A DNA stretch of 27,523 nt from a virus. A program made the translations under genes and the position numbers. The notes beneath the pieces are model-generated. The model was not told the DNA's origin, ran no database searches, and worked only from the letters and a program-made list of their open reading frames with translations. Of the stretch, positions 4,673-11,086 are shown piece after piece (within the stretch, counting starts at the first letter, position 1; each line of letters begins with the position of its first letter). The stretch lies in the IMG/VR virus record IMGVR_UViG_3300042293_000824, positions 1 to 27,523 of that record. The stretch is one strand, 5' to 3'.

Positions 4673-5581
4673 TTAAGCACCTTGTGTCAATACATACTTA
4701 GCCAATTGTTTCCAATCGCCACCTTCTGCACGAATCTTTGTCGTTGAGATTAACGAACGCAAACTCAAGTTCTCAATGCTGTTGCCAATTGTCTTGATGA
4801 ATGCAATTGCGTCAGCTTTATGTGATGTTGCAAACTCTGGCATAAACTCTGAATCGCCAATCAACACTTCCATGCGCTCAATCTTTTGTGCTTGTGTCAT
4901 GCTCAAGTCAACGCACATTGCACGACTCTTAACAGCTTGGTCTACACGATCAAGATCCATGTTCGAGATAAACACAATGCTACCTGTAAACTTGAAACTG
5001 CGGGGCAGATCGTCATCTTTCATATCTGCATTCCAGTTGATCCAGCGTTCGCCGTATGAGTCAAGTGCACCCTTGAGCAAGTTAAGAGCAACTGGGTCTT
5101 TGAGCACGCTATCGCAGTCATCAAATACTAATACTTGACCATTGCCTTCGAACAATGTGCGATACAGACCTTTAGCAGTACTGTAACCTTTTACAATGCG
5201 AAAACTCTTTTCACTATTAATGCGAGCACCTTCTTCGAACTGTGCTAAGTCTGTGGTGTCAATCAAGTTCTGTGCTTTGAGTGATTTCAAAACAGTATGT
5301 GTCTTACCCAAGCCACCTTGGCCTGTGATAATTGCCGATGCGATAGTCTTTTTAGCAACCATTGAGACCATTTGTGCAACAAAGTCAAAACGCTTGTTGA
5401 TACCAAATTCGTCAACCTTGGGCTGGGTATTTACAGTACCGCTTACTGGTTCTACTTGCAAACCTAATTTAGCAATCTGGTCGCGCACATAAGATTCGTG
5501 ACGTGATCTTGAGACCATTTTGCCATCAACAAAACCTTCGAAACGATTCTTTGCTTTGTTGAAAATTACTTTTACACGCAT
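4673..5581 (-). CDS. AAA+ ATPase
   Basis: A 302-residue P-loop ATPase. Walker A GQGGLGKT is at 87-94, Walker B VLVFDDCD at 150-157, a sensor-1 FISN at 204-207, candidate arginine-finger residues R212 or R220 in LDRVDQAVKSR, and a sensor-2-like SLRSL near 273-277. Residues 1-45 form a separate small domain (KVIFNKAKNRFEGFVDGKMV then a helix), resembling the three-stranded DNA-binding modules of integrases; this is an inference. AAA+ proteins of this kind load or remodel protein or DNA assemblies. It is not an obvious clamp loader (gp44) or gp41 helicase, so the role is open. A strong ribosome-binding site (AGGAG) precedes the start. It heads a leftward unit controlled by promoters at 5613 and 5707. 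Confidence 0.85.
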   Translation of the reverse strand: MRVKVIFNKAKNRFEGFVDGKMVSRSRHESYVRDQIAKLGLQVEPVSGTVNTQPKVDEFGINKRFDFVAQMVSMVAKKTIASAIITGQGGLGKTHTVLKSLKAQNLIDTTDLAQFEEGARINSEKSFRIVKGYSTAKGLYRTLFEGNGQVLVFDDCDSVLKDPVALNLLKGALDSYGERWINWNADMKDDDLPRSFKFTGSIVFISNMDLDRVDQAVKSRAMCVDLSMTQAQKIERMEVLIGDSEFMPEFATSHKADAIAFIKTIGNSIENLSLRSLISTTKIRAEGGDWKQLAKYVLTQGA

Positions 5582-5612
5582 ACTAACTCCTGTTTTTGTT
5601 TGCTATATATCT

Positions 5613-5641
5613 ATTATAATTGCTTTTGCACATTTGCACAA
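5613..5641 (-). promoter_or_regulatory. Proximal promoter of the AAA+ unit
   Basis: Minus strand TTGTGC (5636-5641), 17 bp, TATAAT (5613-5618); start near 5606. The -35 is weak and is overlapped by one copy of the ATTTGCACA site (5632-5640). Confidence 0.6.
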
Positions 5642-5726
5642 GCAAAGACCCTTTTGGCTTTATGGGTTCTTTTGATTTGCACAAATTTACTTTTCATCAT
5701 GTCATAATTATATGTGCATTTGCACA
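5632..5726. promoter_or_regulatory. Three phased operator-like sites
   Basis: ATTTGCACA occurs at 5632-5640, 5675-5683 and 5718-5726, each start exactly 43 bp from the next (about four helical turns). The first lies over the proximal -35. The third is half of the inverted repeat TGTGCATTTGCACA (5713-5726) that fills the spacer of the distal promoter. The layout suggests a cooperative repressor or looping array; no protein can be assigned. Confidence 0.55.
5648..5667 (-). terminator. Possible attenuator hairpin between the two promoters
   Basis: Minus-strand ACCC (5664-5667) and GGGT (5648-5651) enclose a 12-nt loop and are followed by CTTTGC. It sits in the leader of transcripts from the distal promoter. 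The stem is short and the evidence weak, but the same ACCC...GGGT element precedes the other island promoters. Confidence 0.25.
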
Positions 5727-5735
5727 GTTTGTCAA
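5707..5735 (-). promoter_or_regulatory. Distal consensus promoter of the AAA+ unit
   Basis: Minus strand TTGACA (5730-5735), exactly 17 bp, TATAAT (5707-5712); start near 5700. The spacer is occupied by the inverted repeat at 5713-5726, an ideal repressor position. Confidence 0.82.
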
Positions 5736-5778
5736 GCGTTTTTAGTCAAAAAGATTCGAATTTCTGCTAAAAAAGTGC

Positions 5779-5807
5779 TTGACAGGAGATCAAAAAGAAT
5801 ATATAAT
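5779..5807 (+). promoter_or_regulatory. Consensus promoter for the rightward gene cluster
   Basis: Plus strand TTGACA (5779-5784), exactly 17 bp, TATAAT (5802-5807); start near 5814, leaving a leader of about 28 nt before the ATG at 5842. It is the only evident promoter for the six rightward genes. Confidence 0.85.
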
Positions 5808-5841
5808 CGAGGTAATATTATCTACAATATAGGGATTCTAC

Positions 5842-6009
5842 ATGGATATTCAGCCAAAAGACATAAGTAAAGGTCATTTTTATATCAGTTTGATTAAAAG
5901 TGGAATGCGAATTATAGCAGGTGCATACTTAATCACGGGTGATTTTGTTATTGCCGGTCTATTGTTAATTACTGCAGAACTATTGGGCATTCTTGAGGAG
6001 TTGGTATGA
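5842..6009 (+). CDS. Small two-span membrane protein (55 aa)
   Basis: First gene of the rightward cluster, with AGGGAT as ribosome-binding site. It encodes 55 residues: a polar start (MDIQPKDISKGHFYISLI), then two hydrophobic stretches, about 22-32 (MRIIAGAYLI) and 35-50 (FVIAGLLLITAELLGI), and an acidic end. A short inner-membrane hairpin is likely. Its stop overlaps the next ATG as ATGA. I believe similar small membrane proteins occur in other large phages, but no role is known; superinfection or membrane-potential functions would be guesses. Confidence 0.7.
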   Translation: MDIQPKDISKGHFYISLIKSGMRIIAGAYLITGDFVIAGLLLITAELLGILEELV

Positions 6010-6197
6010 ACAATAACGACACAACAAAACAACGCATGGAAGAATTAATGGCTCCTGTAGAACAACAGATTTTGATGTGCGATAATAGAGAAGATATACT
6101 AATGATGGCATGTGCTATGATGCAACGTACTCATGAGATATTTGTAAATGAATTGGGTGAGGATGGTGCTAAAATAATGTATGAAGATTATGTATAA
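6006..6197 (+). CDS. Small hypothetical protein (63 aa)
   Basis: A 63-residue helical, methionine-rich acidic protein: QRMEELMAPVEQQILMCDNR then EDILMMACAMMQRTHEIFVN and a LGEDGAKIMYEDYV tail. Linked by ATGA overlaps to both the gene before it and the gene after it, so the cluster is translationally coupled. No family recognised beyond the general type of small phage helical proteins; cytosolic, no signal or membrane segment. Confidence 0.7.
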   Translation: MNNNDTTKQRMEELMAPVEQQILMCDNREDILMMACAMMQRTHEIFVNELGEDGAKIMYEDYV

Positions 6198-6357
6198 AGA
6201 TTCTAAATTTAGATTGTGGGTTTTTAGATTATGGCATGAAAATCTAGAAGAAAGATTCCTACACAAAGAAGAACAAATAACTATTCAAGAATATTGGGAA
6301 AAATATAAATGGTGGATAAAAAGAGAATATCGACATCAAACACGAAAGAACAAATAA
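6190..6357 (+). CDS. Small basic aromatic-rich protein (55 aa)
   Basis: The ATG at 6190 lies 8 nt inside the previous gene and the stop shares a base with the next ATG (TAATG). The 55-residue product is rich in Trp, Tyr, Arg and Lys (for example FRLWVFRLWHENLEERF and EYWEKYKWWIKREYR) and ends TRKNK. It probably forms one or two amphipathic helices. The strong positive charge and aromatic content suit binding to nucleic acid or membrane surfaces; this is inference only. It occupies the one gap in the cluster, which supports it being a gene. Confidence 0.65.
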   Translation: MYKDSKFRLWVFRLWHENLEERFLHKEEQITIQEYWEKYKWWIKREYRHQTRKNK

Positions 6358-6560
6358 TGAGTTTTAGAAATCAAATCATCGATGCAACCGCAGCACGATA
6401 CACCGCAGATATTGAACAGTTACGAATTGACGCTGAAGTATTATTACAACATACTGTGGGTGTGCCAGGTTCATCTAGCACCTGTGCATCATTCGATGCC
6501 ATAGTAACACAGATTGCTTATTTGGAATCGAAGCTCGCATCTTTGTCATTATTTAAATGA
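6357..6560 (+). CDS. Small conserved phage protein (67 aa)
   Basis: The start at 6357 (MSFRNQIIDATAARYTADI) is chosen because it makes a TAATG overlap with the preceding stop; an upstream in-frame ATG at 6309 would overlap that gene by 49 nt. The protein appears to be a helical hairpin: helix 1 to about residue 29, a VGVPGSSSTCASF turn, then helix 2 ending LESKLASLSLFK. The helix-VGV-helix pattern is familiar from phage hypothetical proteins. Function unknown. Confidence 0.7.
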   Translation: MSFRNQIIDATAARYTADIEQLRIDAEVLLQHTVGVPGSSSTCASFDAIVTQIAYLESKLASLSLFK

Positions 6561-6829
6561 AAATCAAAGACGGAGAGACATTTGAACAATGGTCTGAAAG
6601 AGTCAGACAATTTGAATTCGGTTATGCCATGCAAGCATTGGCACACGGAACGCCCGCTGACACAATACTAGAACAGATGTCTATTCGCATCACAAATAAA
6701 ATGAAACATTATATTCTCATTTGCATCAAAGTACCTTACAGTTATGATGTGAATAAAAATAAACTTGAATACGAACAAATAATGAAACTGATATCTCCGG
6801 TTGCGGATCATGTCACTTGGGATAATTAA
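6557..6829 (+). CDS. Conserved phage protein (90 aa)
   Basis: A 90-residue protein joined to the previous gene by an ATGA overlap. It begins MKIKDGETFEQWSERVRQFE, has YAMQALAHGTPADTILEQMS as a helical core and ends ISPVADHVTWDN. I recall this N-terminal pattern (FEQWSERVRxFExGYAxxALAxG) in hypothetical proteins of aquatic myoviruses. Predicted mostly helical and cytosolic. No catalytic residues visible. Confidence 0.7.
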   Translation: MKIKDGETFEQWSERVRQFEFGYAMQALAHGTPADTILEQMSIRITNKMKHYILICIKVPYSYDVNKNKLEYEQIMKLISPVADHVTWDN

Positions 6830-6831
6830 AA

Positions 6832-6921
6832 ATGAAACACACAATTTATTACGTTTTAATCGTGGCAGTATCCACAGCTGCTGTCGCAGTGCAGATACTT
6901 TATAACTTACACAGAGTTTAG
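6832..6921 (+). CDS. 29-residue membrane micro-protein
   Basis: A short frame starting 2 nt after the previous stop; it encodes MKHTIYYVLIVAVSTAAVAV followed by QILYNLHRV, a single transmembrane helix with polar ends. Its last 15 nt overlap the 3' end of the convergent leftward gene 6907-7227. Real status rests on spacing and composition. Confidence 0.5.
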   Translation: MKHTIYYVLIVAVSTAAVAVQILYNLHRV

Positions 6922-7227
6922 GCCTTCTAACTCTCGATCTGATTCTGTTATTACCAGAGTCGTGTTGGGCATTATCTTTAGCAATGCCTTTTGTATCTCA
7001 TCTAAAGACTTGCCTTGAATTAAAAATGCTTCAGGGTTCAGAGTCCATAAGTATACTTGATCTCCGTGATGCTCAACTCGGCATTCTATATACTTTTCCT
7101 GTTCACTGGGAGGAGTAATCATTTTATATTGTTGCATGTCTTTATTAGTTACCGCTCTAATAAAGCCAATTGCATTCCAAATTATCCACGCATAAAATAT
7201 GCATTCAAGTAGTTGTTGTATTGTCAT
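6907..7227 (-). CDS. Membrane-anchored hypothetical protein (106 aa)
   Basis: Residues 5-27 (QLLECIFYAWIIWNAIGFIR) form one N-terminal transmembrane helix or uncleaved anchor. The remaining soluble part is strand-helix with YIECRVEHHGDQVYLWTL, a SLDEIQKALLKIMP helix and a TLVITESD strand. It follows the RCC1 adhesin stop by 6 nt, so it is probably the last gene of the late transcript starting near 9698. It is convergent with the rightward cluster. Not recognised; a helper of adhesin display or a membrane protein of lysis is possible but unsupported. Confidence 0.65.
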   Translation of the reverse strand: MTIQQLLECIFYAWIIWNAIGFIRAVTNKDMQQYKMITPPSEQEKYIECRVEHHGDQVYLWTLNPEAFLIQGKSLDEIQKALLKIMPNTTLVITESDRELEGLNSV

Positions 7228-7233
7228 ATGATA

Positions 7234-8310
7234 TTAATCACTGATGGCCATGGTGTGTTGACCACCTGCATCAACCGTTGACCAAGTTGTTAAAGCGCCA
7301 ACCTGTACTGGACTAGATACATATACAGTTGCGCTATTACCTATACCTAATCGACCGGAGCTGCTGTTACCCCACGCCCACATGGTTCCATCTGTTTTAA
7401 TAGCCATGTTGTGATAACTACCTGAAGCAATATTTAACCAATTAGTTAATGCGCCAACCTGTTTTGGGCTTGAATAGTTTGTGGTATTGCCTAATCCTAA
7501 TTGCCCATTTGAATTGCGACCACCCAATCCCCACATGGTACCATCTGTTTTAATGGCCATGCTATGATAACTACCTGAAGCAATTGTTAACCAAGTTGTT
7601 AGGGCACCAACCTGTACAGGACTAGATCTATATGTTAGATTGCCTAATCCTAATTGCCCATGTGGATTCATACCCCACGACCACATGGTACCATCGGTTT
7701 TGATGGCCAAGCTGTGATTATAACCTGCAGAAATTCGTAACCAAGTAGTTAAAGCACCAATCTGTACTGGACTAGATATATTTGTAGTATTTCCTAGACC
7801 CAGTTGTCCCTGTGCATTATATCCCCACGACCACATAGTACCATCTGTTTTGACGGCCATGCTGTATTGAAAACCTGCATCAATTTTTGACCATGTGGTT
7901 AATGCACCAACCTGTACTGGACTAGATATATTTGTAGTATTTCCTAGACCTAATTTACCGCTGCTACCATTACCCCATGACCACATGGTGCCATCTGTTT
8001 TAATAGCCATGCTATGATAAGTGCCTCCAGCAATACTTGACCAAGTTGTTAGGGCACCAACCTGTACTGGACTAGATATATCTGTAGTATTACCTAAACC
8101 TAATTGGCCGTTTCCGCCTGAACCCCATGACCACAAGGTACCATCTGTTTTGACTGCCATGGTGTGCTGGCTACCAGCAAAAACTGTTGACCATGTACCT
8201 AAAGCACCAACCTGTACTGGACTAGATATATCTGTAGTATTACCTAAACCCAATCTGCCATAGCTATTTCTACCCCATGACCACAAGTAAAATTCTGGTA
8301 CAGGAACCGG
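7234..8310. repeat. Tandem 150-bp RCC1-coding repeats
   Basis: Seven DNA repeats of about 150 bp encode the propeller blades. Long stretches are nearly identical between blades, for example around 7900-7950 and 7760-7800, and around 8081-8100 and 8221-8240. Such arrays favour unequal recombination and blade exchange. Confidence 0.8.
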
Positions 8311-8370
8311 AGGATCCCATGTCTGCACATTCATTCCACCAAGAGCAAAGTTAACATTTGTAATTTGCAT
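7234..8370 (-). CDS. RCC1-repeat seven-bladed propeller, candidate tail adhesin (1)
   Basis: A 378-residue protein. Residues 1-26 carry the N-terminal peptide shared by the adhesins here (MQITNVNFALGGMNVQ, then a PPVPVP linker). The rest is seven RCC1-type repeats of about 50 residues, each LGLGNTTxxSSPVQVGA, then LTTWxxIxxGxxHSMAIKTDGT and (M/L)WSWG. The last blade stops at MAISD and lacks the WSWG strand, which the N-terminal FYLWSWG can supply, closing the ring as in RCC1 propellers. The shared N-terminus, the glycine-rich adhesin next to it and the late-promoter-driven transcript suggest a virion receptor-binding protein; no direct evidence of location. Variation is concentrated in loops after WG and before SSP. 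No signal peptide. Confidence 0.85.
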   Translation of the reverse strand: MQITNVNFALGGMNVQTWDPPVPVPEFYLWSWGRNSYGRLGLGNTTDISSPVQVGALGTWSTVFAGSQHTMAVKTDGTLWSWGSGGNGQLGLGNTTDISSPVQVGALTTWSSIAGGTYHSMAIKTDGTMWSWGNGSSGKLGLGNTTNISSPVQVGALTTWSKIDAGFQYSMAVKTDGTMWSWGYNAQGQLGLGNTTNISSPVQIGALTTWLRISAGYNHSLAIKTDGTMWSWGMNPHGQLGLGNLTYRSSPVQVGALTTWLTIASGSYHSMAIKTDGTMWGLGGRNSNGQLGLGNTTNYSSPKQVGALTNWLNIASGSYHNMAIKTDGTMWAWGNSSSGRLGIGNSATVYVSSPVQVGALTTWSTVDAGGQHTMAISD

Positions 8371-8382
8371 TTTAATTCTTTC

Positions 8383-9279
8383 TTATACGTTTGCTGTGTT
8401 TGTTGATGGGAATGCTCGACCGGATCCCCAAATAATTCTTACTGCTCCAGTACCACCAGGGCCCGAGAAGTTAGGTCCATCTGTTGCGCCACCTGCACCC
8501 ACTACCACAGTATAACTTTGACCTGGCACAACTTCAATATTATTTTTCCAACCAAGGCCACCGCCGCCGCCATTGATAGTATAGGTGCCTGAGCCACCAC
8601 CACCATAGAAACCGCCAATCCCGCCATTAGTACCCGAACCATTTGGATATTGTACACCATTACCACCACCTGATCCGCCTCTAGCAAAACCGCTACCATT
8701 TACTGAACCAAGTGGCGACCCTATACCGCTTGTGCCTTGACCTAAGATGCCAACACCGCCTCCAGGTCCCCAAACACCTCCACCACCTCCACCGCCTTGG
8801 CCATCGCCACCTGCAATAGTAGCAGTAGGTGCGGCCGTACCTTTACCCGCATCGCCACCGTTTCCTGAATATCCGCCAGCGCCACCGCCACCATAAAAAT
8901 CAGTACCTGACCCATTATAGCTATTACCACCATTGCCACCACCGTCACCTACATAACCACCACCAAAACCATAACCGGCACGCAGAGTACCCACTGCGCC
9001 ACTATAAGCTCCGCCTCGACCACCGCCTAATCCTGCCACTGTTACTTGGCTTATAAAATAACTATTGCCGCCATTGGTCACACTTGCTGCAGTACTTGAA
9101 GAACGACACCCGCCACCCCCGCCACCAACCGCCACAACTGCGACGCTATATACTCCAGGTGGGGCAGTCCAACTGAATGTGCCTGCAGTAGTAAATTGAG
9201 CTTGACCTGGCGGAGTCGGAGGAGGCGGAGTAGTAATAATTTGCATTCCGCCCAATAACTCTAATCCCGATAATCGCAT
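8383..9279 (-). CDS. Glycine-rich adhesin-like structural protein (1)
   Basis: A 298-residue protein with the short N-terminal peptide MRLSGLELLGGMQII, a PPPPTPP linker, a small strand-rich domain QFTTAGTFSWTAPPGVYSVA (about 28-50), then a long glycine-rich region with GGGG, GGNGG and YGGGG repeats, and a C-terminal strand pattern YTVVVGAGGA...GAVRIIWG. This architecture is typical of phage tail-tip or fibre proteins whose glycine-rich loops form polyglycine-type lattices and contact host receptors. It lies 12 nt before the RCC1 adhesin and shares its transcript. Location on the virion is inferred. The ribosome-binding site is AAAGG 7 nt before the ATG. Confidence 0.8.
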   Translation of the reverse strand: MRLSGLELLGGMQIITTPPPPTPPGQAQFTTAGTFSWTAPPGVYSVAVVAVGGGGGGCRSSSTAASVTNGGNSYFISQVTVAGLGGGRGGAYSGAVGTLRAGYGFGGGYVGDGGGNGGNSYNGSGTDFYGGGGAGGYSGNGGDAGKGTAAPTATIAGGDGQGGGGGGGVWGPGGGVGILGQGTSGIGSPLGSVNGSGFARGGSGGGNGVQYPNGSGTNGGIGGFYGGGGSGTYTINGGGGGLGWKNNIEVVPGQSYTVVVGAGGATDGPNFSGPGGTGAVRIIWGSGRAFPSTNTANV

Positions 9280-9280
9280 C

Positions 9281-9682
9281 TTATACCTTTAAATTCTTGA
9301 TATGAGTTTTATGTACGCGGCATTGCACTTGGCCGTTGTAATAATCTTCTGTTTCTAAAACTCGTCTATCCATTTGTTCTCTTGCTTCTAAATAATTGCA
9401 CAAACCTTTGTTTGGGCATATATGCAGTATCTCTCGTATAAACTTATCCGCACCATGCGTTTCAACATCAGCTTTAACTTCATCAGATGAAGACCAATAA
9501 TCCCTCCAATCTGACTCAACCTTTAATCTTTTCTTCTTACCCTTAACTACCTTTGTTCTGCGAAACCAAAACAACTTTTTACCTATATACTTGCGATTCG
9601 TGGCAGTATTGGTAATCAAGTACACGTAACCATACGCGTCGTCTGGAATAAGTTCTAAAGGGTTTCCGTTATATAGCCACAT
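9281..9682 (-). CDS. SegE-like GIY-YIG endonuclease domain protein
   Basis: A 133-residue protein with the GIY-YIG core YGYVYLITNTATNRKYIGKK at 17-36, a lysine/arginine-rich block (VVKGKKKRLKVESDWRDYW) and a conserved EAREQM with the presumed metal-binding glutamate near residue 100. I associate this layout with the SegE-type GIY-YIG family of phages, whose members cut DNA during intron-less homing or phage exclusion. It could also be a domesticated phage nuclease, because the family is common in T4-like genomes. A T4-type late promoter (9705-9712) is just upstream and no Shine-Dalgarno is visible. It is the first gene of the late transcript to the adhesins. Confidence 0.75.
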   Translation of the reverse strand: MWLYNGNPLELIPDDAYGYVYLITNTATNRKYIGKKLFWFRRTKVVKGKKKRLKVESDWRDYWSSSDEVKADVETHGADKFIREILHICPNKGLCNYLEAREQMDRRVLETEDYYNGQVQCRVHKTHIKNLKV

Positions 9683-9704
9683 CTAAATACCAATATTAAA
9701 TTAG

Positions 9705-9712
9705 TATTTATA
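9705..9712 (-). promoter_or_regulatory. T4-type late promoter
   Basis: Minus-strand TATAAATA, the exact octamer used by T4 late sigma (gp55), ends about 23 nt before the ATG at 9682. Start predicted near 9698. It overlaps the stop region of the preceding gene and would drive the SegE-like gene and the adhesins to 6907. Confidence 0.65.
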
Positions 9713-10052
9713 CGGTTTCCCAATAGTCGTTTCCGTCTGAAAAGTTATCACCATCATCCCTAGGTGGAACAAAGAAGTAATCGTCGGGATTTGTCATTAT
9801 ATCTTCGGCGTCTTCAGCTAATCCGCCGGTTCCCATGATGCCGGCTCGTTGCAGCATTTGGGTTTGTATAGATTTCTTATATCTATGCTCTTCAGATTCT
9901 TCGCGTGCCATGTATGCCGCTTGCTTTTCTGAAAAGACTTTCTTTTGTTCCGCATTCCATTGTCTGGAATTGGCACAGGCGCGAGAACAGAACTTACCTG
10001 GTTTGGTATGCTCTGTGCTGCACTTAGGACAAGTCTTCGTCTTCGTACTCAT
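9708..10052 (-). CDS. Zinc-finger protein, HNH-homing-nuclease-like N-terminus
   Basis: The start at 10052 (MSTKTKTCPKCSTEH) gives 114 residues; the frame can begin five codons earlier at 10067. C8, C11, C22 and C26 (CPKC...CSRAC) form a treble-clef or zinc-ribbon finger of the kind found at the N-terminus of phage HNH homing endonucleases (KPGKFCSRACANSRQW). No HNH catalytic core follows. The rest is a helical charged segment and an acidic tail ending DGNDYWETV. It may be a remnant of a homing nuclease or a small DNA-binding protein in its own right. Its start overlaps the end of the upstream zinc-ribbon gene. Confidence 0.75.
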   Translation of the reverse strand: MSTKTKTCPKCSTEHTKPGKFCSRACANSRQWNAEQKKVFSEKQAAYMAREESEEHRYKKSIQTQMLQRAGIMGTGGLAEDAEDIMTNPDDYFFVPPRDDGDNFSDGNDYWETV

Positions 10053-10185
10053 CCTGTTGGTCTGCATCCATATGTGCTCCGCAGAATGGACAAAACTCTA
10101 CTTTATAATAGTCTTCGTCAAGATCAAAATTTATCTTGAAGACGCCATCACATTCGACACATTCGTGGTGTTGTTTTCTTGCCAT
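10024..10185 (-). CDS. Zinc-ribbon micro-protein (53 aa)
   Basis: A 53-codon frame with an excellent ribosome-binding site (AGAGAGGAT). The product MARKQHHECVECDGVFKINF... has C9/C12 and C32/C35 (CVEC and CPFC), the two knuckles of a zinc ribbon, followed by an acidic tail (DEYEDEDLS). It overlaps the C-terminal 55 nt of the upstream nucleotidyltransferase and 29 nt or more of the next gene, each in another frame. Zinc ribbons of this size in phages often bind RNA polymerase or nucleic acid; here the role is unknown. Confidence 0.75.
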   Translation of the reverse strand: MARKQHHECVECDGVFKINFDLDEDYYKVEFCPFCGAHMDADQQDEYEDEDLS

Positions 10186-10625
10186 GATAATCCTCTCTTT
10201 TTAGTTTCTGCATCAAACACTCGTTGACGCAGGTCAGATGAACTAAAGAAATGATCTCGTTTATTGAAATACAATTCTATTCCTCTTTTCAAGCAAATGT
10301 CCTTGCCTGTATATTCTGTATCTTTATATTCTTCACCTAAGATTCTTACATCAATTGGCAATGCCATAAAGATATCCTCGAGCTCTTTCTCCGTTGAATA
10401 TACTATAATCTCATCAACATGCTTGCATGATGATACCTGAATTTGTCTCTCAATGATTGACTGCACAGGTCTGTTTTTAGATTTTCTATCTATTGTGGGA
10501 TCGATTTGAATCGCAGCAATTAGATAATCGCATTGACGCTTTGCCTCTTCCAACATAATCACATGACCTGCATGGAACAGATCAAATGTGGAACACGTAA
10601 TTCCAATTTTTTTGTTTACACTCAT
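10131..10625 (-). CDS. Cytidylyltransferase-like nucleotidyltransferase
   Basis: A 164-residue member of the HxGH nucleotidyltransferase superfamily closest in layout to glycerol-3-phosphate cytidylyltransferase (TagD) and RfaE-type enzymes. It has CSTFDLFHAGHVIMLEEA with HAGH at 18-21, RILGEEYKDTEYTG at 94-107 and a FSSSDLRQR closing motif at 127-135. These enzymes transfer CMP or AMP from NTP to a phosphorylated substrate; the substrate here is unknown. Possible uses are surface-sugar or nucleotide chemistry. It has a GGAG ribosome-binding site, a 4-nt overlap with the deaminase gene, and a C-terminal tail that is overprinted by the zinc-ribbon gene. Confidence 0.85.
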   Translation of the reverse strand: MSVNKKIGITCSTFDLFHAGHVIMLEEAKRQCDYLIAAIQIDPTIDRKSKNRPVQSIIERQIQVSSCKHVDEIIVYSTEKELEDIFMALPIDVRILGEEYKDTEYTGKDICLKRGIELYFNKRDHFFSSSDLRQRVFDAETKKRGLSWQENNTTNVSNVMASSR

Positions 10626-11086
10626 ATTTTCTCCACTTCAATGTTACACTTATTTAAAAATTCTATACCTTCATCGCTTCTATATTGATTGCGATAAAAC
10701 ACTTTTTTAATCCCTGCTATATGTATAAGTTTAGCACATTCAAAGCAAGGTGCATGAGTGATATACATCGTAGCCCCTGCACCTGATTCATTTGATTGTG
10801 CCAACTTGCCAATAGCATTCATTTCAGCATGAATAACTTCTTTCTTTGTTTCATACTTATATGTTCCCATGGTATGCCATGGACCACCTTCGTCAATTAT
10901 ATATTGCGATTCTTCATATACTTCATTCTCACAATTATTATCCCAGCCCCTGGGTGTGCCGTTATAACCGATAGATATAATTCTGTTATCTTTCTCAACA
11001 ACAGCACCAACCTTTAATCGTTTAGCCGATGACAATGTAGAATACGCCTCAGCAACAATCATATGCGTATTATCAAATTTACTCAT
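10622..11086 (-). CDS. dCMP deaminase
   Basis: A 154-residue zinc-dependent deoxycytidylate deaminase that converts dCMP to dUMP, the substrate of the thymidylate synthase ThyX encoded upstream. Zinc and catalytic motifs are HAEMNAI at 86-92 (H86 ligand, E88 proton shuttle) and PCFECAK at 113-119 (C114, C117 ligands). The allosteric and substrate segment includes VGAVVEKDNRIISIGYNGTP near 27-45, as in T4 Cd and ComEB. Start at ATG 11086, which overlaps the previous stop as ATGA; an in-frame TTG two codons earlier is unlikely. Soluble, normally hexameric in T4. Part of the dNTP block. Confidence 0.93.
   Translation of the reverse strand: MSKFDNTHMIVAEAYSTLSSAKRLKVGAVVEKDNRIISIGYNGTPRGWDNNCENEVYEESQYIIDEGGPWHTMGTYKYETKKEVIHAEMNAIGKLAQSNESGAGATMYITHAPCFECAKLIHIAGIKKVFYRNQYRSDEGIEFLNKCNIEVEKI

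Noticed and set aside
4776-5138. Long plus-strand reading frame of 120 codons
   Set aside because: It is the reverse complement of the AAA+ ATPase coding sequence and has no domain or start signal.
5582-5841. Replication origin or tRNA in the largest gene-free stretch
   Set aside because: Only promoters and the operator-like sites are visible; no iteron cluster beyond the three sites, no cloverleaf.
7234-8370. CRISPR-like or satellite repeat array
   Set aside because: The 150-bp periodicity is fully explained by in-frame coding of RCC1 blades; there are no short identical repeats with unique spacers.
8502-9056. Histidine- or valine-rich frames in the glycine-rich gene region
   Set aside because: Out-of-frame shadows of GGN-rich codons; their odd composition is a by-product of glycine repeats.
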